From Byssovorax sp. (GTDB taxonomy: Bacteria > Myxococcota_A > Polyangia > Polyangiales > Polyangiaceae): a stretch of DNA of 64,000 bases. Both the position numbers and the translations under genes were made by a program. The notes below the pieces were generated by a model. The model was not told the origin of the DNA and did no database searches. It saw only the letters and a program-made list of their open reading frames with translations. Of this stretch, positions 18,467-27,670 are shown in pieces; the stretch's first letter is position 1, and each line of letters begins with the position of its first letter. The stretch covers positions 1 to 64,000 of the forward strand of contig JANYGI010000144.1 in assembly GCA_025362495.1 (NCBI GenBank). The letters are read 5' to 3'.

Positions 18467-19069
18467 TCAGTCCTTCTTGGCGTCGGGGGGCGCCGCGGCA
18501 GTGACCGGGATGAACGTCCCGCGCTTCACGCGCTCGCCGCCGTCGCTCGCGGGGATCGGGCCGGGCCACACCGTGACCTTGGCGTCGCCGACGACCTGAC
18601 CGCGATCCTTCACCCACTCGTCGCGCTCGCGCACCCAGGCGATCACCGCGTCCTTCACCTCTTGCGAGATCGGGCGCTCGTCGGCGAGATCGGTGAGCGT
18701 CATCTCGGCGTTGAAGGTCCAGTGGACCTCCATCAGGCGGTTGGGGTCGGCGCCGCGCAGGGCCACGCGGTGCGCGTCGGAGGCCTCGCGCTCGTGGCGC
18801 ATCTTCTCTTCTTCGCGCTCGCGCGTGACGGCCTGGATCGCCGCGTCGAGCCGCCGCTCGAGGAGCTTCTCCTCGGGATCGAGCGGCCGGAGCGAGCCCT
18901 TGAGTCGCATGCTGGTCTCGTGGTCGAGCTCGAGCGTGGCGACGCCGAGGACCTCGATGAATTTCGGGCGCGCGACGAGCCAGGCCGTCGCGGCCTCTTC
19001 GCTGTCGAACGAGACCAGCGAGCTCACGCCGGAGTTGAGATCACGTACGCGGAGATCGAGCTTTCCCAT
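18467..19069 (-). CDS. hypothetical coiled-coil protein
   Basis: 200 residues starting MGKLDLRVRDLNSGVSS. A charged middle section (EEKLLERRLDAAIQAVTRER followed by EEEKMRHEREASDAHRV) is very likely a coiled coil. The N-terminal half contains a small alpha/beta pattern and the C-terminus ends in a polar tail. No signal peptide, membrane segment or catalytic motif is seen. Ends three bases from the convergent crotonase gene. Function not recognised. Confidence 0.7.
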   Translation of the reverse strand: MGKLDLRVRDLNSGVSSLVSFDSEEAATAWLVARPKFIEVLGVATLELDHETSMRLKGSLRPLDPEEKLLERRLDAAIQAVTREREEEKMRHEREASDAHRVALRGADPNRLMEVHWTFNAEMTLTDLADERPISQEVKDAVIAWVRERDEWVKDRGQVVGDAKVTVWPGPIPASDGGERVKRGTFIPVTAAAPPDAKKD

Positions 19070-19152
19070 GCGCGCAGCATATCCGGCCCCGGGACGACGG
19101 TGGGGAGAGATCCAGCTCGCACGAGCCGCCGCGTCGGTCTATCGAACAGGCC

Positions 19153-19968
19153 ATGGAAACTCCCGTGCCCCTCGTCGTCCTCGGCTGCGGTTTCACCGGC
19201 GTCGAGGCTGCGCGGTTCGCCCTCGGCGACGGTCGTCGCGTGCTCGCCTCGACGCGGACGCCGGCGCGCGCGGTCGAGCTCGCGGCCCTCGGGATCGAGG
19301 CGCGCGTGGCGCCGCGGCTCGACGCCGCCGCGGTCACAGCGCTCGTGCCCGTCGGCGCCGACGTCCTGATCACGTTCCCTCCCGACGGCATCACCGACGC
19401 AGCGATCGCCGGCGCGCTCGGCGTCGCGCGGGCCATCGTCTACATCTCCTCGACGGCCGTGTACGGCGACGCGTCGGGATCGATCGACGAGAGCGTGCCT
19501 GTCGATCCGGCCGCGCCGCGGGCCGCCGCGCGCCTCGCCGCGGAGGAGGCCTATCGGGCCCACGGAGGCTTGATTTTACGGGCCGCCGCGATCTACGGCC
19601 CCGGCCGCGGGCTCCACGTTCGCCTGGCTCGGGGCGAGCATCGCCTCGCCGGGGACGGCCGCGCGGTGGTCTCGCGCATCCACGTGACCGACCTCGCGCG
19701 CCTCGCGCTCGGGGCGCTGGATCGCGGCCCGCGCGGCGCCGTCTTCAACGCGGCCGACGCAACGCCGGCCCCGCAAATCGAGGTGATCACCTGGCTCGTC
19801 TCGCGGCTCGGCGTCCCGATGCCGCCCTCGGCCGAGGCCGAGAGCCTGCACGAGACGCTCCGCCACGATCGCGCCATCGACTCCGCGCGCGCCCGCCGCG
19901 TGCTCGGCGTCGAGCTGCTCTATCCCTCGTACGTCGAGGGCTTCGAGGCCTGCCTCGAGCCGCGCTGA
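19153..19968 (+). CDS. NAD-dependent epimerase/dehydratase family protein
   Basis: 271 residues. The N-terminal Rossmann motif is VLGCGFTGVEAARFAL, and the catalytic region has STAVYGDASGS with Ser and Tyr placed as in extended SDRs, although the usual Lys four residues after Tyr is absent. VFNAADATPAP and RHDRAIDSARARRVLGVEL match the C-terminal part of the YeeZ/nucleoside-diphosphate-sugar epimerase group. Substrate unknown. The missing Lys suggests a divergent member, as in YeeZ-like proteins. Confidence 0.78.
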   Translation: METPVPLVVLGCGFTGVEAARFALGDGRRVLASTRTPARAVELAALGIEARVAPRLDAAAVTALVPVGADVLITFPPDGITDAAIAGALGVARAIVYISSTAVYGDASGSIDESVPVDPAAPRAAARLAAEEAYRAHGGLILRAAAIYGPGRGLHVRLARGEHRLAGDGRAVVSRIHVTDLARLALGALDRGPRGAVFNAADATPAPQIEVITWLVSRLGVPMPPSAEAESLHETLRHDRAIDSARARRVLGVELLYPSYVEGFEACLEPR

Positions 19969-19978
19969 TCGCCAATCG

Positions 19979-20740
19979 TCAGATGCCGCCGTCCATGGAG
20001 GGCGCGCCGCCTTTGCCACCCGCCCCGCCCATACCGCTCATCCCACCCATACCGCTCATCCCGCCCATACCGCTCATCCCGCCCATGCCGCTCATCCCGC
20101 CCATGCCACCGCTGCTCGCCTGCGACGTGACGCACTCTGCAGCGTGGTTGAAGCAGTCATTCGGACACGCGTCGCAAAACACGCAGTGAGTGACGTCGTG
20201 GAAGAGGGCGAGGCCGTCGGGGTTGGGCCCCTCGCACTGGTTCTGGCAGGCGACGTCACCGTCGGCGCAGCCCGACTCGCAGGTGATGATGTTGGTGCAC
20301 GCGGTGCTGTTCATGCACGTGAGCACGCTGGGGAGGCAGAGGTTGTTCTGCGCGCAGGAGACGCACCCGGAGTTGAAGAACGTCCCGCAGAACGACTGAT
20401 TGTCGCAGGAGAAGTTTCCCGTCGTTGTGTCGGGGGGCGGCGGCGGGCCCGACGAGGTGGTCGGGACCTGGCAGCTCGGGAGCGCGCCCTGCTTCGTCAC
20501 AGGGTAGCAGCAGAGGTTGCCTTCGCGCGTGCCCTCGGCGTCGACCGACGTGATGTTGGTGCACGTCCCGATGTGCTCTTTGAGGACCGTCCCGGCGGCG
20601 GGGCACATGCCTTCCTCGACGGACCACTCGATGCACGCGCGCTGTCCGCAGCCCGCGCTCGCGGCGGCGAGGACCAGCGCGGCGAAGAGGCCCGCGCGCG
20701 CCGGCAGCGCGACCCGACCGGTGAAAAAAGAGAAGGTCAT
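19979..20740 (-). CDS. Cys-rich lipoprotein with GGMSGM tail repeats
   Basis: 253 residues from ATG 20740, preceded by AAGGA eight bases upstream. The signal ends with lipobox SAGC. About 20 cysteines are spread over the body (CDNQSFCGTFFNSGCVSC, CTNIITCESGC, CVFCDACPNDC), so many disulfides are likely. The C-terminal 45 residues are Gly/Met/Ser-rich with repeated MGGMSG. Surface-anchored protein of unknown role. The overall plan (lipobox, Cys-rich body, low-complexity end) resembles several other lipoproteins in this window. Confidence 0.85.
   Translation of the reverse strand: MTFSFFTGRVALPARAGLFAALVLAAASAGCGQRACIEWSVEEGMCPAAGTVLKEHIGTCTNITSVDAEGTREGNLCCYPVTKQGALPSCQVPTTSSGPPPPPDTTTGNFSCDNQSFCGTFFNSGCVSCAQNNLCLPSVLTCMNSTACTNIITCESGCADGDVACQNQCEGPNPDGLALFHDVTHCVFCDACPNDCFNHAAECVTSQASSGGMGGMSGMGGMSGMGGMSGMGGMSGMGGAGGKGGAPSMDGGI
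20024..20108. repeat. 18-base tandem repeat coding for MGGMSG
   Basis: Four 18-base units (20024-20041, 20042-20059, 20060-20077, 20078-20095) plus a degenerate partial unit lie inside the lipoprotein gene. Units differ at only one or two positions, so copy number could vary between strains without shifting the frame. Confidence 0.85.
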
Positions 20741-20834
20741 CACGGAGATCCTTTGCTCGCAGAAGAAAGTCGACGTGGAGGATAGCCAAGGCGCGCCGTC
20801 CCCGAAAGGGCCGACGGGGATCGCGGGCTGATCC

Positions 20835-21641
20835 TCATCGCGTGGCCGCCGCCGCGCGGCGCACGCCGGCGCCGATCGCGGCGTGGAGATCGCGCCGCAT
20901 CTCGGCCGTGATCGTGTGGACGACGCCCGGGTATTCGTGGAGCTCGACGCTGAAGCCCACGGCGCGGAGCCGCGCCACGCCCTGGCGATCGACGGCGATC
21001 GGCACCCTCGGATCGGCGTCGCCATGGAAGGCCTCGATCCGCGCCTGCGCCTTGCCGACAGCCCACGTCGAGGGCCAGTGCGGCGGCGTGAGAAGGCCGC
21101 CCACCGGGAATGCCTCGCCCACGCTCTCGGGGTGGAGGACGGCGAGCGCGTAGCTCAGCATGCCGCCCTGCGAGAAGCCGGTGACGATCGGCCGGCCCAC
21201 CGTCGGGCGCGTCGTGGAGAGCGCGGCGATCATCGCGGCGAGGCGCTCGGCGGCGCGCTCGGTCCCCGCGGCGATGGCGTCGGGGTTGAAGCGCGGGCTC
21301 ACCGCGAACCACGAGAAGCCCTCGCCGCTGGGCTCGCCGTACGGAAAGATGAAGCGCGCCTTGAGCGGAAACCCTTCAAAAAGGCTGGAGTAGCTCTCGG
21401 GTCGATCGCCGTAGCCGTGAATGCCAATCACCAGCGGCAGGGCGTCCTCGGCCGCGGCGCCGCCGGTGATCCGCTCGATGTAGCGCAGGCCCGCCGCCTC
21501 CCGCGAGGTCGACGCGGGCGCGCCGACCACGACGGCCGCGGGCGAAGGCGGCGGAGCGGGCGCGGGCATCGGGCTCGGCGCATCGCGCTGACAGGCCGGG
21601 AAAAGCAGGGCAAACGCGAAGAATACGAGGCTCCGTTTCAC
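20835..21641 (-). CDS. alpha/beta-hydrolase lipoprotein (carboxylesterase/phospholipase type)
   Basis: 268 residues from GTG 21641; GTG 21659 would add six residues. Signal VKRSLVFFAFALLFPAC carries the lipobox. After a Pro/Ala linker the hydrolase has LVIGIHGYGDRPESY (oxyanion region), the nucleophile GFSQGG, an Asp in GDADPRVP and a His in GVVHTIT, the full Ser-Asp-His set. It fits the esterase D / phospholipase-carboxylesterase family. Expected to act on ester substrates at the cell surface. The region 20741-20834 between this and the Cys-rich lipoprotein contains no gene. Confidence 0.85.
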   Translation of the reverse strand: MKRSLVFFAFALLFPACQRDAPSPMPAPAPPPSPAAVVVGAPASTSREAAGLRYIERITGGAAAEDALPLVIGIHGYGDRPESYSSLFEGFPLKARFIFPYGEPSGEGFSWFAVSPRFNPDAIAAGTERAAERLAAMIAALSTTRPTVGRPIVTGFSQGGMLSYALAVLHPESVGEAFPVGGLLTPPHWPSTWAVGKAQARIEAFHGDADPRVPIAVDRQGVARLRAVGFSVELHEYPGVVHTITAEMRRDLHAAIGAGVRRAAAATR

Positions 21642-21712
21642 TCGCTCGCACGCTAGCACGGGCCGCGCGGCGTTGACGGCCGAGGGATCCGCGGGCGATC
21701 ATCGCAGTCACC

Positions 21713-23239
21713 ATGAGCGACGAGACGCGGAAGGAGCCGGACCTTCCGCCGGCCGACGTGGCCAGCGACGAGAGCACACTGCACGCCCTCGGCTACGCGC
21801 AGGAGCTGCTCCGGCGCATGAGCGGCTTCTCGAACTTCGCCATCTCGCTCTCGATCATCTGCATCGTCGCCGGCGGGATCACCTCGTTCCAGGTGGGGTA
21901 CGGCAGCGTCGGCGGCGCGTCGATCGGCCTCGGCTGGCCGCTCTCGTGCGCCTTTTCGCTGATCGTCGCCGCCACGATGGCCCAGGTCGCTTCGGCCTTC
22001 CCGACGGCGGGCGGCCTCTATCACTGGGCCTCGATCCTCGGTGGAAAAGGCTTCGGATGGATCACCGCGTGGTTCAACCTGCTCGGCCTCGTGACGGTGC
22101 TCGCGGCGATCAACGTGGGCACGTACCTCTTCGTGGTGGCCTCGCTCGGGAAGCTCTGGGGCTTCGATCCCGCGGCGCTCGGGCCGGCGCGCGCCGCCGA
22201 GCTCCAGGCCGCGTGCGTGATCGTGATCACCGGATCGCAGGCCCTGGTGAACCACCTCGGCATCGGCCTCACGAGCCGGCTCACCGACTTCAGCGGCTAC
22301 TGGATCCTCGGCGTGGCGGCGGTGCTGACGCTCTCGCTCCTGTACTTCGCGCCGCACCTCGACGCCTCGCGCCTCTGGACCTTCGTCAACAACAGCGGTG
22401 ACGCCGGCGGCAAGACCTGGCCGGCGACGAAGAGCCTCGGCTGGCTGTTCCTGCTCGGTTTTCTGCTGCCCGCGTACACGATCACCGGGTTCGACGCCTC
22501 GGCGCACACCTCGGAAGAGACGGTGAGCGCTTCCACCAACGTGCCTCGCGGGATCGTGCGCTCGGTGCTCGTCTCGGGCCTGTTCGGCTGGGCGATGCTC
22601 TCGGCCGTGGTGCTCGCGGCGCCGGATCCAGTCGCCGCCGCCGCGTCGGGGGACTCGGCGTTCACGTTCATAGTCAACGGGACGCTCCCGCGCGCGCTGG
22701 CGATGGCGCTCTTCGTCGGCCTCGCGCTCGGGCAGTACCTCTGCGGCCTCGCCACGGTGACCTCGGCCTCGCGCATGGCCTACGCCTTCGCGCGCGACGG
22801 CGGGCTGCCCTTTTCAAGCCACCTTCGCCGCGTCAGCCCGCGCTTCCGCAGCCCGGTCGCCGCGGTGTGGTCGACGGCGATCGTCTCGATCGCGTTCACC
22901 CTCTACGCGCGCGTTTACTCGACGATCGCCGCGGTCTGCGTGATCTTTCTCTACATCTCGTACGTGCTGCCGACGGCGCTCGGCTTCGTCGCGCACGGGC
23001 GCACCTGGACGCGGATGGGCCCCTTCACGCTGGGACGCTGGTATCGGCCCCTCGCGGCCGTCGCGGTGATCGGCTGTCTCGGGCTCCTGGTCATCGGCGT
23101 GCAGCCGCCGAACGATCAGGCGCTCTGGATCTTGCTCGGCTGCCTCGCGGTCGCGGCCATCGTCTGGTTCGGCGCGGAGCGTCGCCGCTTTGCCGGCCCG
23201 CCCGTGATGAGCGCCGGTCGCCCCGACCCGGAAGTTTGA
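21713..23239 (+). CDS. APC-family amino acid permease
   Basis: 508 residues with about 12 hydrophobic segments. The first shows the APC pattern (FSNFAISLSIICIVAGGITSF), and GFDASAHTSEET together with VPRGIVRSVLVSGLFG is characteristic of GABA/choline/amino-acid permeases of the ACT subgroup. Both termini are hydrophilic. It probably imports an amino acid or related amine by proton symport; substrate cannot be assigned. Transcribed alone, divergent from the esterase lipoprotein gene. Confidence 0.9.
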   Translation: MSDETRKEPDLPPADVASDESTLHALGYAQELLRRMSGFSNFAISLSIICIVAGGITSFQVGYGSVGGASIGLGWPLSCAFSLIVAATMAQVASAFPTAGGLYHWASILGGKGFGWITAWFNLLGLVTVLAAINVGTYLFVVASLGKLWGFDPAALGPARAAELQAACVIVITGSQALVNHLGIGLTSRLTDFSGYWILGVAAVLTLSLLYFAPHLDASRLWTFVNNSGDAGGKTWPATKSLGWLFLLGFLLPAYTITGFDASAHTSEETVSASTNVPRGIVRSVLVSGLFGWAMLSAVVLAAPDPVAAAASGDSAFTFIVNGTLPRALAMALFVGLALGQYLCGLATVTSASRMAYAFARDGGLPFSSHLRRVSPRFRSPVAAVWSTAIVSIAFTLYARVYSTIAAVCVIFLYISYVLPTALGFVAHGRTWTRMGPFTLGRWYRPLAAVAVIGCLGLLVIGVQPPNDQALWILLGCLAVAAIVWFGAERRRFAGPPVMSAGRPDPEV

Positions 23240-23300
23240 AGCCGTTCCGGGCTGGTCCAAATTTTCGACGAAAAAGAATGAGCGGAAATGTAAGTAGTCA

Positions 23301-23329
23301 TTGACGTATGACCTACACGTAGGTACTTG
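23301..23329 (+). promoter_or_regulatory. palindrome and -35-like box upstream of the DUF6748 gene
   Basis: The 14-base palindrome ACCTACACGTAGGT (23311-23324, six-base arms, two-base centre) follows TTGACG at 23301-23306. The spacing could place it over a promoter, but the hexamer 17 bases later (TACTTG) fits a -10 box poorly. The region 23240-23380 is AT-richer than its surroundings. Probable operator or promoter; weak. Confidence 0.35.
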
Positions 23330-23380
23330 GGCCCTCACCTGGGTGCGCCACAGCGGCGCAAGGAAAGAAGGCTCGTTGTG

Positions 23381-24286
23381 ATGAAGAATTGGTTGACGCT
23401 CGCGGCTCTCCTTGGTGTGGCCTCCTCGACCGGAGCGTGCGTCGTCGACGCGCAGACGGCGGACGAGGGTGATCTCTCGGCGAGCTCGCGCAGCTACGTC
23501 ACCCTGCGCGCCGACGCCCGCAAGTGCGCGGCCCCGCTCTGCGGCGGCTACTTCGTTCACGACGTCAACCGCAGCACGGCCGAGCGCTACGTCTCCGCCC
23601 TCGATCTGACGGCCGCCAACCTCTCCCCCGAGCTCGAGGATAGCATCCTCGCGGCGCCGGCCGAGGAGCTCGTCCTCCGCGGCAAGCTCGGCCCGATCGA
23701 GTCGGCGCACGGCACGCGCCAGTTCCTCGTCAGCGAGGTGTACCGCGGGATGCCCGGCATGGCGCCCGCCGACGCCGCGGTGTTCTTCGCCACGAAGACG
23801 CACACGCCGGCGATCCAGTGCATCACGGCGCCCTGCAACAACGAGATCGCCACCAAGCTCAACTCGAGCTCGACCACGAGCTTCACCTCGTACGACACCA
23901 CGGCGGCGCTCCCGAGCGGCGGCGACACGGCGTGGCTCACCGACCGGATGGAGACGCACGGCGCGATCACCGCCGGTACGATCGTCAAGGGTGCCAAGCA
24001 GCCGGGCGGCTACGAGCAGGTGCTCACGGCGACTCAGGTCTACGTCCGGCTGCCCGACGGACTCGGCCCGTGCCCCAAGGTCGCTCAGCCGAGCTGCTCG
24101 TCGGGCAACGTGCCGACGTTCACGCGCTCGGTCGATCGCTGTCTGGTGTTCGATACCTGCGTCAAGCCCGGTGTCTGCCCGCAGTACCTCCCGGCCTGCC
24201 CCGCGGACTACACGCAGACGTCGTGGGCCCACGCGTCCTCGTCGTGCCGGGCGTTCGTCTGCGATCCCTCGTTCCTCTCGGAGTGA
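23381..24286 (+). CDS. exported DUF6748-type protein
   Basis: 301 residues from ATG 23381, with AAGGAAAGAAG about ten bases upstream as ribosome binding site. The signal ends at STGAC, a possible lipobox. The segment SYVTLRADARKCAAPLCGGY followed by FVHDVNRS matches DUF6748 of Myxococcota, where a calycin-like beta-barrel is assumed. The C-terminal third is Cys-rich (CPKVAQPSC, CLVFDTC, CPQYLPAC), like a disulfide knot. A strong terminator follows directly. Function unknown; envelope location inferred from the signal. Confidence 0.82.
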   Translation: MKNWLTLAALLGVASSTGACVVDAQTADEGDLSASSRSYVTLRADARKCAAPLCGGYFVHDVNRSTAERYVSALDLTAANLSPELEDSILAAPAEELVLRGKLGPIESAHGTRQFLVSEVYRGMPGMAPADAAVFFATKTHTPAIQCITAPCNNEIATKLNSSSTTSFTSYDTTAALPSGGDTAWLTDRMETHGAITAGTIVKGAKQPGGYEQVLTATQVYVRLPDGLGPCPKVAQPSCSSGNVPTFTRSVDRCLVFDTCVKPGVCPQYLPACPADYTQTSWAHASSSCRAFVCDPSFLSE

Positions 24287-24313
24287 GAGAGTGGCCGATT
24301 ATCGGCCACTCTC
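24287..24313 (+). terminator. 12-bp perfect hairpin directly after a stop codon
   Basis: Arms GAGAGTGGCCGA (24287-24298) and TCGGCCACTCTC (24302-24313) with the loop TTA begin at the base after the DUF6748 stop. No T-run follows. Stem strength and position make a terminator likely. Confidence 0.7.
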
Positions 24314-24358
24314 GAAGCGGGGGTGGGGTGGGGCCCCGAGGAAGCCTCTTCCGCGGGG

Positions 24359-24381
24359 CGGGGAGGCAACTTGCCTCCCCG
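24359..24381. repeat. 11-bp inverted repeat with one-base centre
   Basis: CGGGGAGGCAA (24359-24369) and TTGCCTCCCCG (24371-24381) flank a single C. It is too tight to fold to the tip as RNA but is a good protein-binding palindrome. It lies between the terminator and the hybrid kinase start, so an operator or second terminator stem are both possible. The interval 24314-24509 has no other feature. Confidence 0.4.
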
Positions 24382-24509
24382 TGCGACCTCCGAGACGCGG
24401 CGCTCGCGCGACTGCACACCTCCCCGGCTGACGGGCCCGGTCGTGCGGCGCGTCGATCGGAAGCAACTTCCCACTTGCGGACGCGGGTCGCGGTCGTCAT
24501 GCACCCGCG

Positions 24510-26342
24510 GTGACGCGTGCTTGCACCACCGCGACGAACGTGCACACCGCCCTCCCGGCGGCCGCGCTCGCCGGCTCGGAGGGTGCCTGTCGGCACGTCG
24601 TGCAGTTCCACGATCAGGGGCTGTTTCCGGTCGCCGCGGTGGCAGACTATCTCTGGACGGGGATCCAGGCGGGCGAGGGCGCGCTGCTGCTCACGCTGCC
24701 CGGACACGCTGATACCGTCTGCGCGAGCCTGGCCGAGCGTGGCGCCGCGGTCGATGATCTGACCTGCAGCGGTCGCCTCGTGGAGCGCGATGCGCCGGCG
24801 ATGACCGAGGCGATCCTGGTGGACGGCGCCGCGGATCCCGTGCGCTTCCGGGCGTTGATCGGCCCGCTGATCGCCGCGGGCACCGCTGCGTCCCCGCGCG
24901 GCTCGGTGCGCGTCTACGGCGAGTGCGTCGCGGTCCTCGCCGCGGAGGAAAACCTCGCGGCCGCGCTCGCGACGGAGCGCCTGTGGAACCAGCTGCTGTC
25001 GGCGTCGGCGGGCACGTTCTCGCTCCACTGCGGCTACGCGCTCCAGGATTTCGCGAAGCGATCGCGCGAAGATGTCTTCCGCCAGGTGTGCGACCTGCAC
25101 GACGAGGTCGTCCCGGCGCTGACGGACCTCGACGCGCCCGATCGCCCGGGCCGATGCATCGCGGCGCTCCAGCGGCACGCGCGGGCTCTCGAGGTCGACA
25201 TCGAAGAGAGCCACCGCAACCAAGCGCGCCTCGCCGCCGCCGATCGCCGCAAAAACGAGTTCCTCGCGATGCTCGGCCACGAGCTCCGCAACCCGCTCGG
25301 GCCCATCACGACCGCGGTCGAGCGGATGAATCAGTGCGACGATCCGCGCTGCCGGTGCGAGCGCGCCGTGATCCGCCGGCAGGCCGCGCACCTGAAGTGC
25401 CTCGTGGACGATCTCCTCGATATCGGGCGGATCACCGCGGGAAACGTCGCGATCCGCCGCGAGCCGATCGAGATCGCGACGGTGGTGCGGCGGGCCATCG
25501 AGCTGTTGCGGCCGGCGATCGATCACCGGTCCCACGAGCTCCGCGTGGACGTGGCGAGCGTGGGGCTCGTCGTCGACGGAGATCCGACGCGGCTCTCCCA
25601 GATCTTCGCCAACCTGCTCGGCAACGCGGCGGCGTACACCGATCGCGGCGGGCATCTCGAGATCGGCGCGCGGCGTGAAGGCGACGAGATCGTGGTCGCC
25701 TTCCGCGACGACGGGTGCGGCATCCGCCCGGAGGTGCAGCCGACGCTCTTCGATCTCTTCGTGCGGGGGGAGCGCGCCCTCGATCGATCGCCCGGCGGGC
25801 TCGGCCTCGGGCTCGCGCTCGTGAAGATCTTCACCGAGCTCCACGGCGGCACGGTCACGGTCGAGAGCGATGGCGCGGGCCAGGGCAGCACCTTCACCGT
25901 GCGCTTGCCAGCCAGCGCCGGTGTCCACGCGCGCGAGGTCGACGCGAGCGCGGCGGCGCCCGCGAGCCGGACGCGGCGTGGCTCGCGCGTGCTCGTCGTC
26001 GACGACAACGAGGACGCGACCGAGCTGCTGGCCGAGACGCTCGGCGGCGCGGGCTACGAGACGATGGTCGCGTACGACGGCCCCGAGGCGCTCCAGCGCG
26101 CGGCGTCGTGCCCGCCCGACGTCGTGCTGATCGACATCGGCCTCCCGGGGATGGATGGATACGAGCTCGCGGAGCGGCTGCGCGAGGCGCGGCCGCCCGG
26201 CAATCTGCGGCTGATCGCCCTCACTGGCTATGGCCTCGACAGCGACCGTGCGCGCAGCCGCGCCGCTGGCTTCGACGTTCACCTGGTGAAGCCGGTCGAT
26301 CTGGATACGCTGGTGGGCGCGATCGAGCCCGCCGCCGACTAG
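24510..26342 (+). CDS. hybrid sensor kinase: MEDS, HisKA, HATPase, receiver
   Basis: 610 residues from GTG 24510. Residues about 28-190 form a MEDS input domain (HVVQFHDQGLFPVAAVADYL, then VRVYGECVAVLAA). His257 is in FLAMLGHELRNPLGPITTAV. The ATPase part shows FANLLGNAAAYTDRGG, RDDGCGIRPE and GLGLGLALVKIFTELHGG. A receiver domain follows from about residue 495 (VLVVDDNEDA, phospho-acceptor Asp542 in VLIDIGLPGMDGYEL, Thr in ALTGYG and Lys in HLVKPVD). It lacks membrane segments, so it senses an internal signal. It is the fused counterpart of the MEDS plus kinase pair at 9 kb. No adjacent output protein is seen. Confidence 0.88.
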   Translation: MTRACTTATNVHTALPAAALAGSEGACRHVVQFHDQGLFPVAAVADYLWTGIQAGEGALLLTLPGHADTVCASLAERGAAVDDLTCSGRLVERDAPAMTEAILVDGAADPVRFRALIGPLIAAGTAASPRGSVRVYGECVAVLAAEENLAAALATERLWNQLLSASAGTFSLHCGYALQDFAKRSREDVFRQVCDLHDEVVPALTDLDAPDRPGRCIAALQRHARALEVDIEESHRNQARLAAADRRKNEFLAMLGHELRNPLGPITTAVERMNQCDDPRCRCERAVIRRQAAHLKCLVDDLLDIGRITAGNVAIRREPIEIATVVRRAIELLRPAIDHRSHELRVDVASVGLVVDGDPTRLSQIFANLLGNAAAYTDRGGHLEIGARREGDEIVVAFRDDGCGIRPEVQPTLFDLFVRGERALDRSPGGLGLGLALVKIFTELHGGTVTVESDGAGQGSTFTVRLPASAGVHAREVDASAAAPASRTRRGSRVLVVDDNEDATELLAETLGGAGYETMVAYDGPEALQRAASCPPDVVLIDIGLPGMDGYELAERLREARPPGNLRLIALTGYGLDSDRARSRAAGFDVHLVKPVDLDTLVGAIEPAAD

Positions 26343-26545
26343 CCTGCAAATCCTGGTCAATCGAGCGTGCCTGTTCGATCCCGCGCTGGTCGGGGCTGGC
26401 CGCGGGGACGGGCTGGCTCTAGTTTTCTTCGTGGCGGGTACGGGGGTGGGCGACGGCGCCTCGCGAGGGGCGACCGCGGATGGGGGATTGCGGCGAACGA
26501 GCCGCGCGCGGGCGGCCCTGCGCGCGGCCGCCGAGGGGGCGGATC

Positions 26546-27637
26546 ATGCGACTCAAACCGGTCAATCAGCAAATCGTGGTGGTCATGGGCGCGTCGTCCG
26601 GAATCGGCCGCGCCACGGCAATGGCGTTCGCCGCACAGGGGGCCACGGTGGTGTGCTCTGCGCGCGATCAAGGGGGCCTGTCGACGCTGGTGGAGGAGAT
26701 CTGCGCCCGCGGCGGCAAGGCCGTGGCGGTGGTCGCCGACGTCGCGGATCCCGAGCAGATGGCGGGCGTCGCGGACTTCACCGCGCGGGAGCTCGGACGC
26801 ATCGATACCTGGGTTCACCTCGCCGGGGTCACCGTGTATGCGCGCTTCGAGGACACCACACCGGCCGAGTTCGCCCGGGTGATCGAGGTGAACCTGCTCG
26901 GCCAGATCCACGGCGCGCTGGCGGCTCTACCGCACCTGCGCCGCGCCGGGCGAGGCGCGCTGATCTGCGTCTCCTCGGTCGAGGGCCGCATCTCGTTGCC
27001 CTTCCAGAGTGCCTATGCGGCCTCCAAGCATGGAGTGGTGGGCTTCCTCGATTCGCTGCGGATCGAGCTCGATCGCGAGCGGATCCCCGTCAGCATCACC
27101 AACATCATGCCGGCCGGCATCAACACGCCTTTCTTCGAGAAGGCCTTGACGCGGCTCGGCGTCGAGCCGCGGCCGCCGGCGCCGGTGTACTCCCCCGAGC
27201 TGGTGAGTCGCGCCATCCTCCATGCGGCCGCCACGCCGACCCGCGATCTCGTCGTCGGCGGGGCCGGCTGGGCGCTCGTGCTCGGTCAACGGATCTCTCC
27301 GTCGCTCGTCGACGCCGTGCTTCGCGGCCCCGCCGGGGTCGAATCGCAGCTCTCGGACCGGCCGAAATCACCGCAGGCGCGCAACAACCTCTGCGAGGCG
27401 TCGCCCGACACGCTGGCCCGCGTCGAGGGGCGCTACGGCGCCGAGAGCGTCCGCCGTAGCCTGTTCATGCGCCTCGAGCTCAGCCGCGGCGCCGACGTGG
27501 TGCGCCGGGTGACGCGGGCGATCTCCGGCGTCGTCGCCCGGGGCATCACCGCGGCCTGGCGCCTCGGGGTGGCGAGGGGGGCGCGGGTCGGCCGCGGGCG
27601 CGAGGAAGCGGAGCTGCGTCGGCGACGGGCCAGGTAG
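26546..27637 (+). CDS. SDR-family oxidoreductase with C-terminal extension
   Basis: 363 residues from ATG 26546; an earlier ATG at 26480 exists but the added residues look non-coding. Classical SDR features: VVMGASSGIGRATAMAFA, the Asp after the second strand (VVADVADPEQM), the YAASKHG active site with Tyr and Lys, and SITNIMPAGINTPF. The last 110 residues are Arg/Ala-rich and less conserved, beyond the usual 250 to 300. Substrate unknown. A strong terminator hairpin follows 33 bases after the stop. Confidence 0.85.
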   Translation: MRLKPVNQQIVVVMGASSGIGRATAMAFAAQGATVVCSARDQGGLSTLVEEICARGGKAVAVVADVADPEQMAGVADFTARELGRIDTWVHLAGVTVYARFEDTTPAEFARVIEVNLLGQIHGALAALPHLRRAGRGALICVSSVEGRISLPFQSAYAASKHGVVGFLDSLRIELDRERIPVSITNIMPAGINTPFFEKALTRLGVEPRPPAPVYSPELVSRAILHAAATPTRDLVVGGAGWALVLGQRISPSLVDAVLRGPAGVESQLSDRPKSPQARNNLCEASPDTLARVEGRYGAESVRRSLFMRLELSRGADVVRRVTRAISGVVARGITAAWRLGVARGARVGRGREEAELRRRRAR

Positions 27638-27670
27638 CCTCGGCGCGGAGCAGGCCAGAGCCGCGGAGGT

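Noticed and set aside
20024-20108. Possible CRISPR or insertion-sequence end
   Set aside because: In-frame 18-base coding repeat with no spacers.
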